Source: SpSt-501 sp037481615
Lineage (GTDB): Bacteria > Desulfobacterota > Desulfobacteria > Desulfobacterales > SpSt-501
Length of the DNA: 64,000 nucleotides
Assembly (NCBI GenBank): GCA_037481615.1
Contig: JBBFLI010000005.1
Reading direction: 5' to 3' (one strand)
Below are positions 1 to 7,216 of this stretch, piece by piece. Each line of letters starts with the position of its first letter. The first letter of the stretch is position 1. The notes beneath the pieces are model-generated. The model made no database searches, had not been told where the DNA came from, and saw nothing but the letters and a program-made list of their open reading frames with translations. The position numbers were made by a program, and so were the translations under genes.

Positions 1-212
1 TTGGTCCCGACCCCGTCGGTGGAGCTCACGAGCACCGGGTGCTTCATGCGCGAGACCAGGTGTTCGATCGAAAACAGCCCGGCGAAGCCGCCGATTTCGC
101 TCACGACCCCGGGTCGACGGGTCTGCTGGATGATCTGCGCGATCGTGGAAACCAGCGTATTGGCTTTTTCAATGTCGACACCCGCCTCGGAGTAGGTCAG
201 CGGCTTGTCCAT
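1..212 (-). CDS. purM: Phosphoribosylformylglycinamidine cyclo-ligase PurM, N-terminal part only
   Basis: This is the first 70 codons of a gene that runs off the left edge. PurM closes the imidazole ring of AIR in step five of de novo purine synthesis, using ATP, in the cytoplasm. The visible protein starts MDKPLTYSEAGVDIEKAN and ends at LVSSTDGVGTK. YxxAGVDI followed about 45 residues later by SxDGVGTK is the PurM N-terminal signature; the second motif belongs to the substrate and ATP site. The ATG at 212-210 has a strong AAGGAG Shine-Dalgarno site about 5 bases upstream. The gene diverges from alaC, with overlapping promoter-like elements between them. The rest of the gene, and whether purN follows, cannot be seen. 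Confidence 0.9.
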   Translation of the reverse strand, partial: MDKPLTYSEAGVDIEKANTLVSTIAQIIQQTRRPGVVSEIGGFAGLFSIEHLVSRMKHPVLVSSTDGVGT

Positions 213-239
213 GAGGTCTCCTTGGAGGTTGAAAAATTC

Positions 240-268
240 TTGAAAAATATAGAATCGCGGCGTAAAAG
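240..268 (+). promoter_or_regulatory. Candidate promoter of the alaC-hom-thrH run
   Basis: TTGAAA at 240-245, a 17-base spacer and TAAAAG at 263-268. It lies in the 94-base gap between purM and alaC and interleaves with the purM promoter, so the two could exclude each other. The match is modest. Confidence 0.3.
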
Positions 269-272
269 TCAA
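244..272 (-). promoter_or_regulatory. Predicted sigma-70 promoter of purM
   Basis: On the minus strand TTGACT (272-267) is followed after 17 bases by TATTTT (249-244), which puts the start point about 25 bases before the purM ATG. It overlaps a weaker candidate promoter for the divergent alaC gene. Confidence 0.45.
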
Positions 273-306
273 AATTTATTTCCGACGGGTTCGAAGAGGC
301 CATCCC

Positions 307-1476
307 ATGCGCAACCGCTTCGCCAGACTCGACCGACTGCCGCCCTACGTGTTCGCCACCGTGAACCAGATCAAGATGGAGGCGCGCCGGGCCGGGAAGG
401 ACATCGTGGACCTGGGGATGGGGAACCCCGACCTGCCCACCCCCCCGCACATCGTGAACAAGCTGGTCGAGGCCGCGCGCAAGCCCCAGAACCACCGTTA
501 TTCCGCCTCGATGGGCATCACCAAGCTGCGCCATGCGATCTCCGCCTGGTACAAACGCCGCTTCGACGTCGACATCGACCCCGAAACCGAGGCCATCGTC
601 ACGATCGGGGTGAAGGAAGGGCTTTCCCACCTCGTCCTGGTCGCCGTGGGCCCGGGGGATGTCGTCTTCACCCCCAACCCGACCTACCCCATCCACCCCT
701 ATTCCGCCATCATCGCCGGGGGCGAGGTGCGCGGGATCCCGCTGGGGCCGGAGGAGGATTTTTTCGAAAATCTGCTCCAGGCGACGAAACAGACCTGGCC
801 GCGGCCGAAGCTGCTCATCCTGAGCTATCCCCACAACCCCACGACCGAGGTGGTCACGCTCGACTTTTTCGAAAAAGTGGTCGCCTTCGCCCGCGAGCAC
901 GAGATCCTCGTCATCCACGATTTCGCCTACGCGGACCTCGTCTTCGACGGCTACACGGCGCCGAGCTTCCTCCAGGCCCGCGGGGCGAAGGAGGTGGGGG
1001 TCGAATTCTTCTCCCTTTCCAAGAGCTACAGCATGGCGGGCTGGCGTCTGGGGTTCTGCTGCGGCAACCCCGAGACCGTGGCCGCCCTGAAACGCATCAA
1101 GAGCTACCTCGACTACGGGGTGTTCCAGCCGATTCAGATCGCGGCGATCATCGCGCTCAACGGCCCGGAGGACTGCGTCCAGGAGATCCGCGAGACCTAC
1201 CGCGAGCGCCGCGACGCCCTGATCCGCGGGCTCGGCCGCGCGGGGTGGAAGATCCCCAAGCCCCGCGGCACGATGTTCGTCTGGGGCCGGATCCCCGAAA
1301 AGTACCGGGCCATGGGGTCGGTCGAATTCTCGAAGTTTCTGATCCGTGAGGCCGGGGTCGCCGTATCCCCCGGGCTCGGCTTCGGGGAATACGGCGATGA
1401 GTTCGTCCGCTTTGCGCTGATCGAAAACCCCATGCGCATCAACCAGGCGGTCCGCGGTATTCGGCGCATCCTCTGA
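307..1476 (+). CDS. alaC: Alanine/aspartate-type class I/II aminotransferase (AlaC/YfdZ-like)
   Basis: A 389-residue PLP-dependent fold-type I aminotransferase, full length for the family. The PLP-binding lysine is K239 in SLSKSYSMAGWR. Other family marks are DLGMGNPD near residue 35, the GVKEG cofactor loop near 101 and YPHNPT near 174. The whole sequence is closest in character to AlaC/YfdZ (glutamate-pyruvate transaminase) and the related LL-diaminopimelate aminotransferase branch; substrate cannot be fixed from sequence. It lies 48 bases upstream of homoserine dehydrogenase in the same direction. An alaC-hom pair is common in deltaproteobacteria and suggests a role around aspartate-family amino acids. 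The start ATG follows GAAGAGGCC, a fair ribosome site. Confidence 0.85.
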   Translation: MRNRFARLDRLPPYVFATVNQIKMEARRAGKDIVDLGMGNPDLPTPPHIVNKLVEAARKPQNHRYSASMGITKLRHAISAWYKRRFDVDIDPETEAIVTIGVKEGLSHLVLVAVGPGDVVFTPNPTYPIHPYSAIIAGGEVRGIPLGPEEDFFENLLQATKQTWPRPKLLILSYPHNPTTEVVTLDFFEKVVAFAREHEILVIHDFAYADLVFDGYTAPSFLQARGAKEVGVEFFSLSKSYSMAGWRLGFCCGNPETVAALKRIKSYLDYGVFQPIQIAAIIALNGPEDCVQEIRETYRERRDALIRGLGRAGWKIPKPRGTMFVWGRIPEKYRAMGSVEFSKFLIREAGVAVSPGLGFGEYGDEFVRFALIENPMRINQAVRGIRRIL

Positions 1477-1524
1477 GCCGCCGCCGATCGCCCCTCTTCC
1501 TCGAAAACGAAAGAGCCCGAAACC

Positions 1525-2841
1525 ATGCGCCAGATTCAAGTGGGTCTTCTCGGCTGCGGCACGGTGGGAACCGGTGTCGCCAAGTTGCTGCTCGAGCGTC
1601 GCGAGGTGATCTCGGCCCGCCTGGGAGCCGACCTTCACCTGCGCCGGGTCGCCGACCTCGATACCGCGCGCGACCGGGGCGTCGCCTTCCCGGAGGGAGT
1701 CCTCGTCGCCGACGCCCGCCGGGTTCTCGAGGACCCGGAGATCGAAATCGTGGTCGAGATGATCGGCGGGACCGGCGTCGCCCGACAGTTCATTCTCGAG
1801 GCGATCGAGCGCGGCAAGCACGTCGTCACGGCGAACAAGGCGTTGATCGCCGCCTGCGGCAACGAGCTCTTCGCCGCGGCCGCCCGCCAGGGGGTCGACC
1901 TCTATTTCGAGGCGAGCGTCGGCGGCTGCATGCCGATCATCAAGACGCTGCGCGAGTCCCTCGCCGGCAACCGGATCCACTCCATCGTGGGGATCCTCAA
2001 CGGCACCTGCAACTACATCCTCTCGCGCATCACCGACGAGGGGATCGAATTCGCCGCGGCCCTCGCCCAGGCGCAGCGCGAGGGCTACGCCGAGGCCGAC
2101 CCCACGCTCGACATCGAAGGGCACGACACGGCCCACAAGATCGCCATCCTGAGCGCGCTCGCCTACGGCATGCGCATCAACCTCGAGGACGTCTTCATCG
2201 AAGGCATCTCGCACATCACGCCCCTCGACATCGACTTCGCCGGGCAGTTCGGTTACCGCATCAAGCTGCTGGCGATCAGCAAGCGGCTTGCGGACGCGGT
2301 CGAGATCCGCGTGCACCCGACGATGATCCCCTTCGAAAATCTCCTCTCCAGCGTGAACGGCACCCTGAACGCGGTGACGGTCGCGGGCGACGCAACCGGG
2401 GACATCCTGCTCTACGGCCGCGGGGCGGGCATGATGCCCACGGCGAGCGCGGTGGTCTCCGATCTCGTCGACCTCGCCCGCAACATCCTGCACGGCTCGC
2501 CGGGACGCATCCCGCCGCTCGCTTTCGTCGAAGGGTTCCTCCGCGAAATCCCGGTCGTCCCGATCGTGGAGATCTCTTCCCACTACTACTTCCGCTTCAC
2601 GGCGCTCGATCGTCCCGGCGTCCTCTCCGCGATCGCGGGAATCCTCGGCCGCCACGGGATCAGCATCCAGTCCGTGCAGCAGAAGGGCCGCCGCAGCGGC
2701 GGCGCGGTCCCGGTCGTCATGCTCTCCCACCGCGCCCGCGAGGCCGACGTGAAGCGCGCGCTCGAGGAGATCGCGCGGCTGGAGGTCTCGGCCGCCCCGC
2801 CGGTGCTGATCCGCATCGAAGACGAGACGCTCGAATCCTGA
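1525..2841 (+). CDS. hom: Homoserine dehydrogenase
   Basis: This enzyme reduces aspartate semialdehyde to homoserine with NAD(P)H, the branch point to threonine and methionine. The 438-residue protein has the full monofunctional layout. The N-terminal Rossmann fold carries GLLGCGTVGTG (about residues 7-17). The NK pair in TANKALIA and the family signature with GGCMPIIKTL and GILNGTCNYIL lie in the catalytic region. A C-terminal ACT domain (about 355-430, FTALDRPGVLSAIAGILG) is the usual site of threonine feedback inhibition. There is no fused aspartokinase. It sits between alaC and thrH, 19 bases before the latter, and is probably co-transcribed with both. Confidence 0.95.
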   Translation: MRQIQVGLLGCGTVGTGVAKLLLERREVISARLGADLHLRRVADLDTARDRGVAFPEGVLVADARRVLEDPEIEIVVEMIGGTGVARQFILEAIERGKHVVTANKALIAACGNELFAAAARQGVDLYFEASVGGCMPIIKTLRESLAGNRIHSIVGILNGTCNYILSRITDEGIEFAAALAQAQREGYAEADPTLDIEGHDTAHKIAILSALAYGMRINLEDVFIEGISHITPLDIDFAGQFGYRIKLLAISKRLADAVEIRVHPTMIPFENLLSSVNGTLNAVTVAGDATGDILLYGRGAGMMPTASAVVSDLVDLARNILHGSPGRIPPLAFVEGFLREIPVVPIVEISSHYYFRFTALDRPGVLSAIAGILGRHGISIQSVQQKGRRSGGAVPVVMLSHRAREADVKRALEEIARLEVSAAPPVLIRIEDETLES

Positions 2842-2860
2842 AGAGGGGAGCCTGCGCACC

Positions 2861-3475
2861 ATGCACCTGGCCTGCTTCGACCTGGAAGGGGTCTTCGTCC
2901 CCGAGATCTGGATCCGCTTCGCCGAAGAGACCGGAATCGCCGAGCTGCGGCTCACGACGCGCGACGTCCCCGACTACGACGCCCTGATGCGCCGGCGGCT
3001 CGAGATCCTGGACCGTCACGGGCTGCGCCTCCGCGACATCCAGGCCGTGATTTCCCGCATGGAGCCCCTTCCCGGCGCGCGGGAGTTTCTCGACGACCTG
3101 AGGCGCCGCATTCCCGTGCTCATCGTCTCGGACACCTTCACCCAGTTCGCCGGGCCCCTGATCGCGAAGTTGAATTTCCCCACCCTGCTGTGCAACCGCC
3201 TCGAGGTCGCCCCCGATGGAAAGGTCACCGGCTATCGCCTCCGGCAGGAGGACGGGAAACGCAAAGTCGCGCTCGCCATGCAGGGGCTCAACTATCGCGT
3301 GATCGCGGTCGGCGACTCCTACAACGACGTCCGCATGCTGACGACCGCGGATCACGGGATTCTCTTCCGCCCCCCCGCCGCGGTGCGCAGCGAGTACCCT
3401 TCGCTTCCGGTCGCCGAAGACTACCCGGCTCTCGCGCGGCTCATCGGTGGCATCCTCACGCGGGAGGAGCCATGA
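2861..3475 (+). CDS. thrH: ThrH: bifunctional phosphoserine phosphatase / homoserine phosphotransferase
   Basis: A 204-residue HAD-superfamily enzyme of the ThrH branch. In Pseudomonas, ThrH both dephosphorylates phosphoserine and moves that phosphate to homoserine. ThrH-specific features are visible: the first motif is FDLEGV (nucleophile D7, with E9 where SerB has a second Asp), followed at once by PEIWIRFA. Motif II serine is S90 in LIVSDTF, and the acidic motif is VGDSYND (151-156). It directly follows homoserine dehydrogenase, so its neighbour makes the homoserine it would use. Its stop codon overlaps the next start as ATGA. A plain SerB phosphatase is the alternative, but the DLE motif and context favour ThrH. 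Confidence 0.88.
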   Translation: MHLACFDLEGVFVPEIWIRFAEETGIAELRLTTRDVPDYDALMRRRLEILDRHGLRLRDIQAVISRMEPLPGAREFLDDLRRRIPVLIVSDTFTQFAGPLIAKLNFPTLLCNRLEVAPDGKVTGYRLRQEDGKRKVALAMQGLNYRVIAVGDSYNDVRMLTTADHGILFRPPAAVRSEYPSLPVAEDYPALARLIGGILTREEP

Positions 3476-3900
3476 TCCATCGCAGCGAAACCCGCGTCAT
3501 CTACGGCGACACCGACCGCATGGGACAGGCCTACTACGGGAATTACTTCCGCTGGTTCGAGATCGGCCGCAGCGAGTTCTTCCGCGCCCTCGGCCTCACC
3601 TACCGCGAGATCGAGGAGCGCGGCTTTTTCCTGCCGGTCGCCGAGTGCGGGGCGCGCTACCACGCCCCCGCGCGCTATGACGATCTGCTGGTCATCGAGA
3701 CGGGTCTGGACCCCACCGTCCGCGGCGGCATTCGTTTTCAGTACCGGCTCTATCGCAAGGAGGGCATGGAGCTCCTTGCCGAAGGCTTCACCCACCATGC
3801 CTTCGTGGACCCCACCGGGCGCGTGGTCCGGCCGCCATCCTTCATCCGCGAGCTCATCGCCGGAATCTCCTCTACCGGTCATTCCCCGTCGAACCCATGA
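3472..3900 (+). CDS. Hotdog-fold acyl-CoA thioesterase (YbgC/4-hydroxybenzoyl-CoA thioesterase family)
   Basis: A 142-residue single hotdog domain. The family active-site segment is near the N-terminus: YGDTDRMGQAYYGNYFRWFE, with the catalytic-type aspartate followed by the G-x-x-Y-x-x-NY run. Members hydrolyse acyl-CoA or acyl-ACP thioesters in the cytoplasm; the Tol-Pal-linked YbgC is one branch. No tol genes are nearby, so I do not assign ybgC. The ATG was chosen because it overlaps the thrH stop (ATGA) behind GGAGGAG. Its own stop overlaps the hldE start in the same way, so three genes are translationally chained. Confidence 0.82.
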   Translation: MIHRSETRVIYGDTDRMGQAYYGNYFRWFEIGRSEFFRALGLTYREIEERGFFLPVAECGARYHAPARYDDLLVIETGLDPTVRGGIRFQYRLYRKEGMELLAEGFTHHAFVDPTGRVVRPPSFIRELIAGISSTGHSPSNP

Positions 3901-5342
3901 GCCTCGACCTCTCCGCCTTCAAACACCGCCGCATCCTCGTCGTGGGCGATCTCATGCTCGATGAATACTTGTGGGGATCTGTCGAGAGGATCTCCCCGGA
4001 AGCCCCGGTCCCCGTGGTCCGGCTGGAGGATACCGAGTCCCGCCCCGGCGGGGCGGCCAATGCCGCACGCAACCTCGCCGCTTTGGGGGCGAAAGTCGCT
4101 CTGGCCGGGGTCGTCGGGGCCGACGAGGAAGGCAGCAAGCTCATCGCGACGCTCGACGCCCTGGGGGTCGAGCGCAACGCCGTGCTGATCGATCCGGGTC
4201 GCCCGACCGTTCGCAAGTCCCGGGTCCTCGCCGGGGGGCAACAGCTGTTGCGCATCGACCGCGAGGAAACCGAAAGCCTGAGCAGGGCGCTCTGGGAAGA
4301 GATCCTCGCGCGCACGGCGGCCGTTTCCGACGGGGTCGACGCGGTGCTGCTCTCGGATTACGGCAAGGGCGTCGCCGTCCCCGAGCTGTGTGCGGAACTC
4401 GCCAGCCGCGCCCGGCGTCGCGGCGCGCCTGCGGTCGCAGATCCCAAGGGCCGGGATTTCTCGAAATACGCGGGATTCACGCTGCTCACGCCGAACCGCG
4501 CCGAAGCGCTCCTCGCCGCCGGGGTCGAAACGAAGGGCGATCAGGCTCTCTTCTCCGCCGGCACCCGGCTTGTCGATACCGTGGGGGTCGAGCACATTCT
4601 CGTCACTTGCGGGGCGGAAGGAATGGTGCTCTTTTCCCGGGGTGAGAAGCCGCGGCGATTCACCACGCGTCCCCGGCAGGTGTTCGATGTCTCCGGCGCG
4701 GGCGACACCGCCGCCGCCGCCGTCACGCTCGCGCTCGCCAGCGGCTTCCCCCTGCCCCGGGCCATCGAAATCGCCAACGCCGCGGCCGGCATCGTGGTCG
4801 GAAAGATCGGGACGGAAACGGCAACCCGCGAGGAGCTGGCGGTCGAACTCAGCGAAAAGGCCGATCCGGCTGCCCGCAAGCGAAAAAGCCTCGAGATCCT
4901 GGCGGGTATCTGCGCCGATCTCCGTCGCCAGGGCAAGCGCCTCGTCTTCACGAACGGCTGCTTCGACCTGTTGCATGCCGGGCATATCCGCCTGCTTGCC
5001 GCCTCCCGCGCGCTGGGCGACCTCCTGATCGTCGCCGTGGACGACGATGCTTCGGTCCGCGCCCTCAAAGGCCCGGGGCGCCCGGTGATCGGCGTCGAGC
5101 AGCGGGTGCGCTTGCTCGCCGCCCTGGACAGCGTCGACTACGTGTTGGTCTTTTCGACCGGCGAGCTCGAGGCGGTCATCGCGGCCCTGCGGCCCGATGT
5201 CCTGACCAAGGGCGGCGACTACGGGAATAAGCCCGTTGTCGGAGGCGCGCTCGTCGAGTCCTGGGGTGGCCGAGTCGTCCTCATCCCCTTCGAGGAGAAC
5301 ATCTCTTCCACTCGGCTGATCGAGAAAATCCGCAACACCTGA
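3897..5342 (+). CDS. hldE: Bifunctional heptose-7-phosphate kinase / heptose-1-phosphate adenylyltransferase HldE
   Basis: HldE carries out two steps in making ADP-heptose for the LPS inner core: phosphorylation of heptose-7-phosphate and adenylylation of heptose-1-phosphate. The 481-residue protein has both domains. The first (about 1-320) is a ribokinase-family kinase with PGGAANAARN near residue 47 and the SGAGDTAAAA catalytic motif near 265. The second (about 340-481) is a nucleotidyltransferase with GCFDLLHAGH near 353. Its length and domain order match E. coli HldE. It marks the host as an LPS-bearing Gram-negative. It overlaps the thioesterase by four bases; yggU follows after 20 bases. 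Confidence 0.95.
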   Translation: MSLDLSAFKHRRILVVGDLMLDEYLWGSVERISPEAPVPVVRLEDTESRPGGAANAARNLAALGAKVALAGVVGADEEGSKLIATLDALGVERNAVLIDPGRPTVRKSRVLAGGQQLLRIDREETESLSRALWEEILARTAAVSDGVDAVLLSDYGKGVAVPELCAELASRARRRGAPAVADPKGRDFSKYAGFTLLTPNRAEALLAAGVETKGDQALFSAGTRLVDTVGVEHILVTCGAEGMVLFSRGEKPRRFTTRPRQVFDVSGAGDTAAAAVTLALASGFPLPRAIEIANAAAGIVVGKIGTETATREELAVELSEKADPAARKRKSLEILAGICADLRRQGKRLVFTNGCFDLLHAGHIRLLAASRALGDLLIVAVDDDASVRALKGPGRPVIGVEQRVRLLAALDSVDYVLVFSTGELEAVIAALRPDVLTKGGDYGNKPVVGGALVESWGGRVVLIPFEENISSTRLIEKIRNT

Positions 5343-5362
5343 ACGCCCCTTCGGGATGAACG

Positions 5363-5668
5363 ATGCCGTTCTACAGCGCATGCCCCCACGGCCTCATCGT
5401 CAATATCCATCTCCAGCCCGGGGCCTCGCGCGATCTGATCTCCGGCCTCCACGGGGAAGCGCTGAAAGTCCGGGTGACAGCCCCCCCCATCGAAGGCCGG
5501 GCGAACCAGGCCCTGATCCGCCTCCTTGCCAAGGAACTCCGCCTGCCCCCATCCGCCGTCTCGATCGTCGCCGGGGCATCGTCGCGAACCAAGAGAATCC
5601 ATCTTCACTGCCCCCCGGGGAGGTTGGAAGCGCTCGTGGCCGCGCTGGGAAAGCTCGCGCAATCCTGA
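5363..5668 (+). CDS. yggU: DUF167/YggU family protein
   Basis: A 101-residue protein of the small conserved YggU (DUF167) family, whose biochemical role is unknown. The recognisable core is VNIHLQPGASRDLISG near the start and LKVRVTAPPIEGRANQAL (residues 33-50), the latter nearly invariant in the family. It also has the usual late SRTKR element. It ends the alaC-to-hldE run, 54 bases before the initiator tRNA transcript would start. An in-frame check of the nearby ATG at 5356 shows it is in another frame. Confidence 0.85.
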   Translation: MPFYSACPHGLIVNIHLQPGASRDLISGLHGEALKVRVTAPPIEGRANQALIRLLAKELRLPPSAVSIVAGASSRTKRIHLHCPPGRLEALVAALGKLAQS

Positions 5669-5681
5669 GAAAAAAGAGTTC

Positions 5682-5710
5682 TTGACGCGGGCCTTTGCTG
5701 CAGATATATT
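5682..5710 (+). promoter_or_regulatory. Sigma-70 promoter of the initiator tRNA gene
   Basis: TTGACG (5682-5687), a 17-base spacer and TATATT (5705-5710). Transcription would begin near 5717, about five bases before the mature tRNA 5' end. One of the best promoter matches in the window. Confidence 0.75.
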
Positions 5711-5721
5711 CAGAGCATTGG

Positions 5722-5798
<77 letters not shown>

Positions 5799-6112
5799 CA
5801 GAAAATCGTAGGCTTACGAAAGAAGCCTCATCCTTTTTTCCCCCGAATCAATCCTTTCGGTCCAGGGGTGCGGTGATCTTCCCGGGGCCGCCCTTTGTTT
5901 CGCAGCACCCGACAGAAGCCGACATATCGACGGTGAAAAGTTGTCCTTGACCGGGCCGGGTGGGAAGAGGCCGTCTCTCCAGACGCCTTCGATCGCCCCG
6001 TCCCGGCTTGTGCGAGCGAACACCCCCATCTGCGGCTCGATCCGACGATTTGCCCGGAAAGGCCGAAAATCAGTTTTCGACCCCCCGAGTGAAGTTTGCC
6101 GAGGAGGTCCAC
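5799..6112. other. Intergenic region between tRNA-fMet and the first exported protein
   Basis: 314 bases. It begins with a likely tRNA terminator at about 5810-5840: a 6-bp stem AGGCTT/AAGCCT, a 7-base loop, then CATCC and six T. Apart from this and the GAGGAGG ribosome site before 6113, I see no gene, repeat or convincing promoter. Confidence 0.5.
5810..5840 (+). terminator. Probable terminator of the initiator tRNA
   Basis: Stem AGGCTT (5810-5815) with AAGCCT (5823-5828), followed by CATCC and a run of six T. The stem is short and the T run starts five bases after it, so strength is uncertain. Confidence 0.45.
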
Positions 6113-6595
6113 ATGAAAACACTCTTCCGAAGTATTTTCACTGTGCTTTTCTTTTTTTCGGTTTCGACGGCTCAGGATGAACCGCTGGGATTGAGTGCTT
6201 TCTTTGACAAGCCGGAATACCGGGTCGGGGAACCCATCAAACTCACCCTCACTTTCCTCAACAGGAGTTCCGAGACGGTTTATCTTCGAGTGGCCGCCTC
6301 CCAGATCCGGATAGCGTCCAATGGGGAAATCCTCTTCAAACGCAAGGGATTCGCCGGCGCACGTGCGGATTTCAATGAACTCCAGCCGGGGGAGAGCCGG
6401 CCGTGGACATTGGAGTTTTCTCCGGAATCGTTCCTCATGCCGCCGGCTGGCAGACACACGGTCACCATCACCTACACGAACACCCAAAGAGAATGGGGGG
6501 CGGACGGCGGCGCAAGGACCCAGAGAAGAACCATGGCCTACAAGCTGTGGACCGGCAAAATCAAGACGACGGCGCCCTTGAAGATTGTCGACTGA
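6113..6595 (+). CDS. Exported beta-sandwich-like protein, function unknown
   Basis: A 160-residue protein. Residues 1-18 are a short signal peptide (MKTLFRSIFTVLFFFSVSTA) with a likely cleavage after STA. The rest has the look of a small Ig-like or BsuPI-type beta sandwich: PEYRVGEPIKLTLTFLNRS near residue 32, later LQPGESRPWTLEF and TVTITYTN strands. Such domains bind or brace other proteins rather than catalyse; no catalytic residues are evident. The ATG at 6113 was chosen over longer in-frame starts because GAGGAGG sits just upstream and the signal peptide begins there. The DNA is less GC-rich at the start than its neighbours. No operon partner is close. Confidence 0.7.
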   Translation: MKTLFRSIFTVLFFFSVSTAQDEPLGLSAFFDKPEYRVGEPIKLTLTFLNRSSETVYLRVAASQIRIASNGEILFKRKGFAGARADFNELQPGESRPWTLEFSPESFLMPPAGRHTVTITYTNTQREWGADGGARTQRRTMAYKLWTGKIKTTAPLKIVD

Positions 6596-7026
6596 GCGTT
6601 TTTCTGAACCGCCGGGAATCTAGTCGGGAGCCTTGTCCCGCCGCCTCGAGCTTGCCTCTTGACCGGCCTCGCCATCCCCGCTCAGAATTTCTTCTCATGG
6701 CTATCCCGCCAATACGGCTGTTCATTTTTTACCTTGGTTGAGACCCCCTTGCGAATTGTCGCCTCCGGCCGGAGCGCTGAGTTCTAAACCGAGGATGCCG
6801 GGCCCGCTCACCGTGCGTTTGCGTCGAGCCTAAAGCCGATTTCTCAAGAATTCGCCCAGCAGCCTCACGCGTCTTTCGCTTCTTTTCTATCCCCTCCCGC
6901 TGAAGATGCCCTTCTGACCCAGGCTGTGGAGATGCAAAGGCACAGGGCTTGCAGTTCCCTCCGCGCGATTCGCCGCGCCTCTTGGGCGGCAAAAATGGAA
7001 TCCGATATAATTTCAGGAGGGAAAGC
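6596..7026. other. 431-base intergenic region
   Basis: No supported gene on either strand. Near the right end, TTGGGC (6981-6986), 18 bases and TATAAT (7005-7010) resemble a promoter, but the predicted start (about 7017) would fall inside the AGGAGG ribosome site of the next gene, so I do not call it. No clear terminator follows the upstream gene. Confidence 0.5.
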
Positions 7027-7176
7027 ATGCACAAGGCTATCGTCAAAATGGTTGGGGTGGCTGTCCTGCTGGTGGCTTTCTTGACGCTGGGCTGCGGGGG
7101 CGGGGGCGGCTCTTCTACGGCCGCATCCACCCCCCCGCCGAGCGGAACCGGAACCGTCTCTGCAAGCGTGAACTGA
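7027..7176 (+). CDS. Small glycine-rich lipoprotein
   Basis: A 49-residue lipoprotein. Residues 1-22 are an export signal ending in a lipobox LTLGC with the lipidated cysteine at C23. The mature part is only about 27 residues: a run of five glycines, then Ser/Thr/Pro-rich sequence ending SASVN. Such a tail resembles the flexible tether at the start of larger outer-membrane lipoproteins, so this could be a remnant of a longer gene or a true tiny lipoprotein. The ribosome site AGGAGGG is strong and supports translation. The following secreted-protein gene starts 40 bases later in another frame and has its own signal peptide, so a simple frameshift between them is not supported. Confidence 0.6.
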   Translation: MHKAIVKMVGVAVLLVAFLTLGCGGGGGSSTAASTPPPSGTGTVSASVN

Positions 7177-7216
7177 TCCATCCATTCCCCCTCAACCGCA
7201 CATGGAGGCGCAAGCG

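Noticed and set aside
169..2955. 928-codon open frame on the minus strand opposite alaC and hom
   Set aside because: It covers two clear plus-strand genes. Long antisense frames are common in GC-rich coding DNA, and its protein is low-complexity Arg/Asp/Gly sequence without domains.
6981..7010. TTGGGC-18-TATAAT promoter before the small lipoprotein
   Set aside because: The predicted start would fall within the ribosome site of the gene, leaving almost no leader; likely chance.
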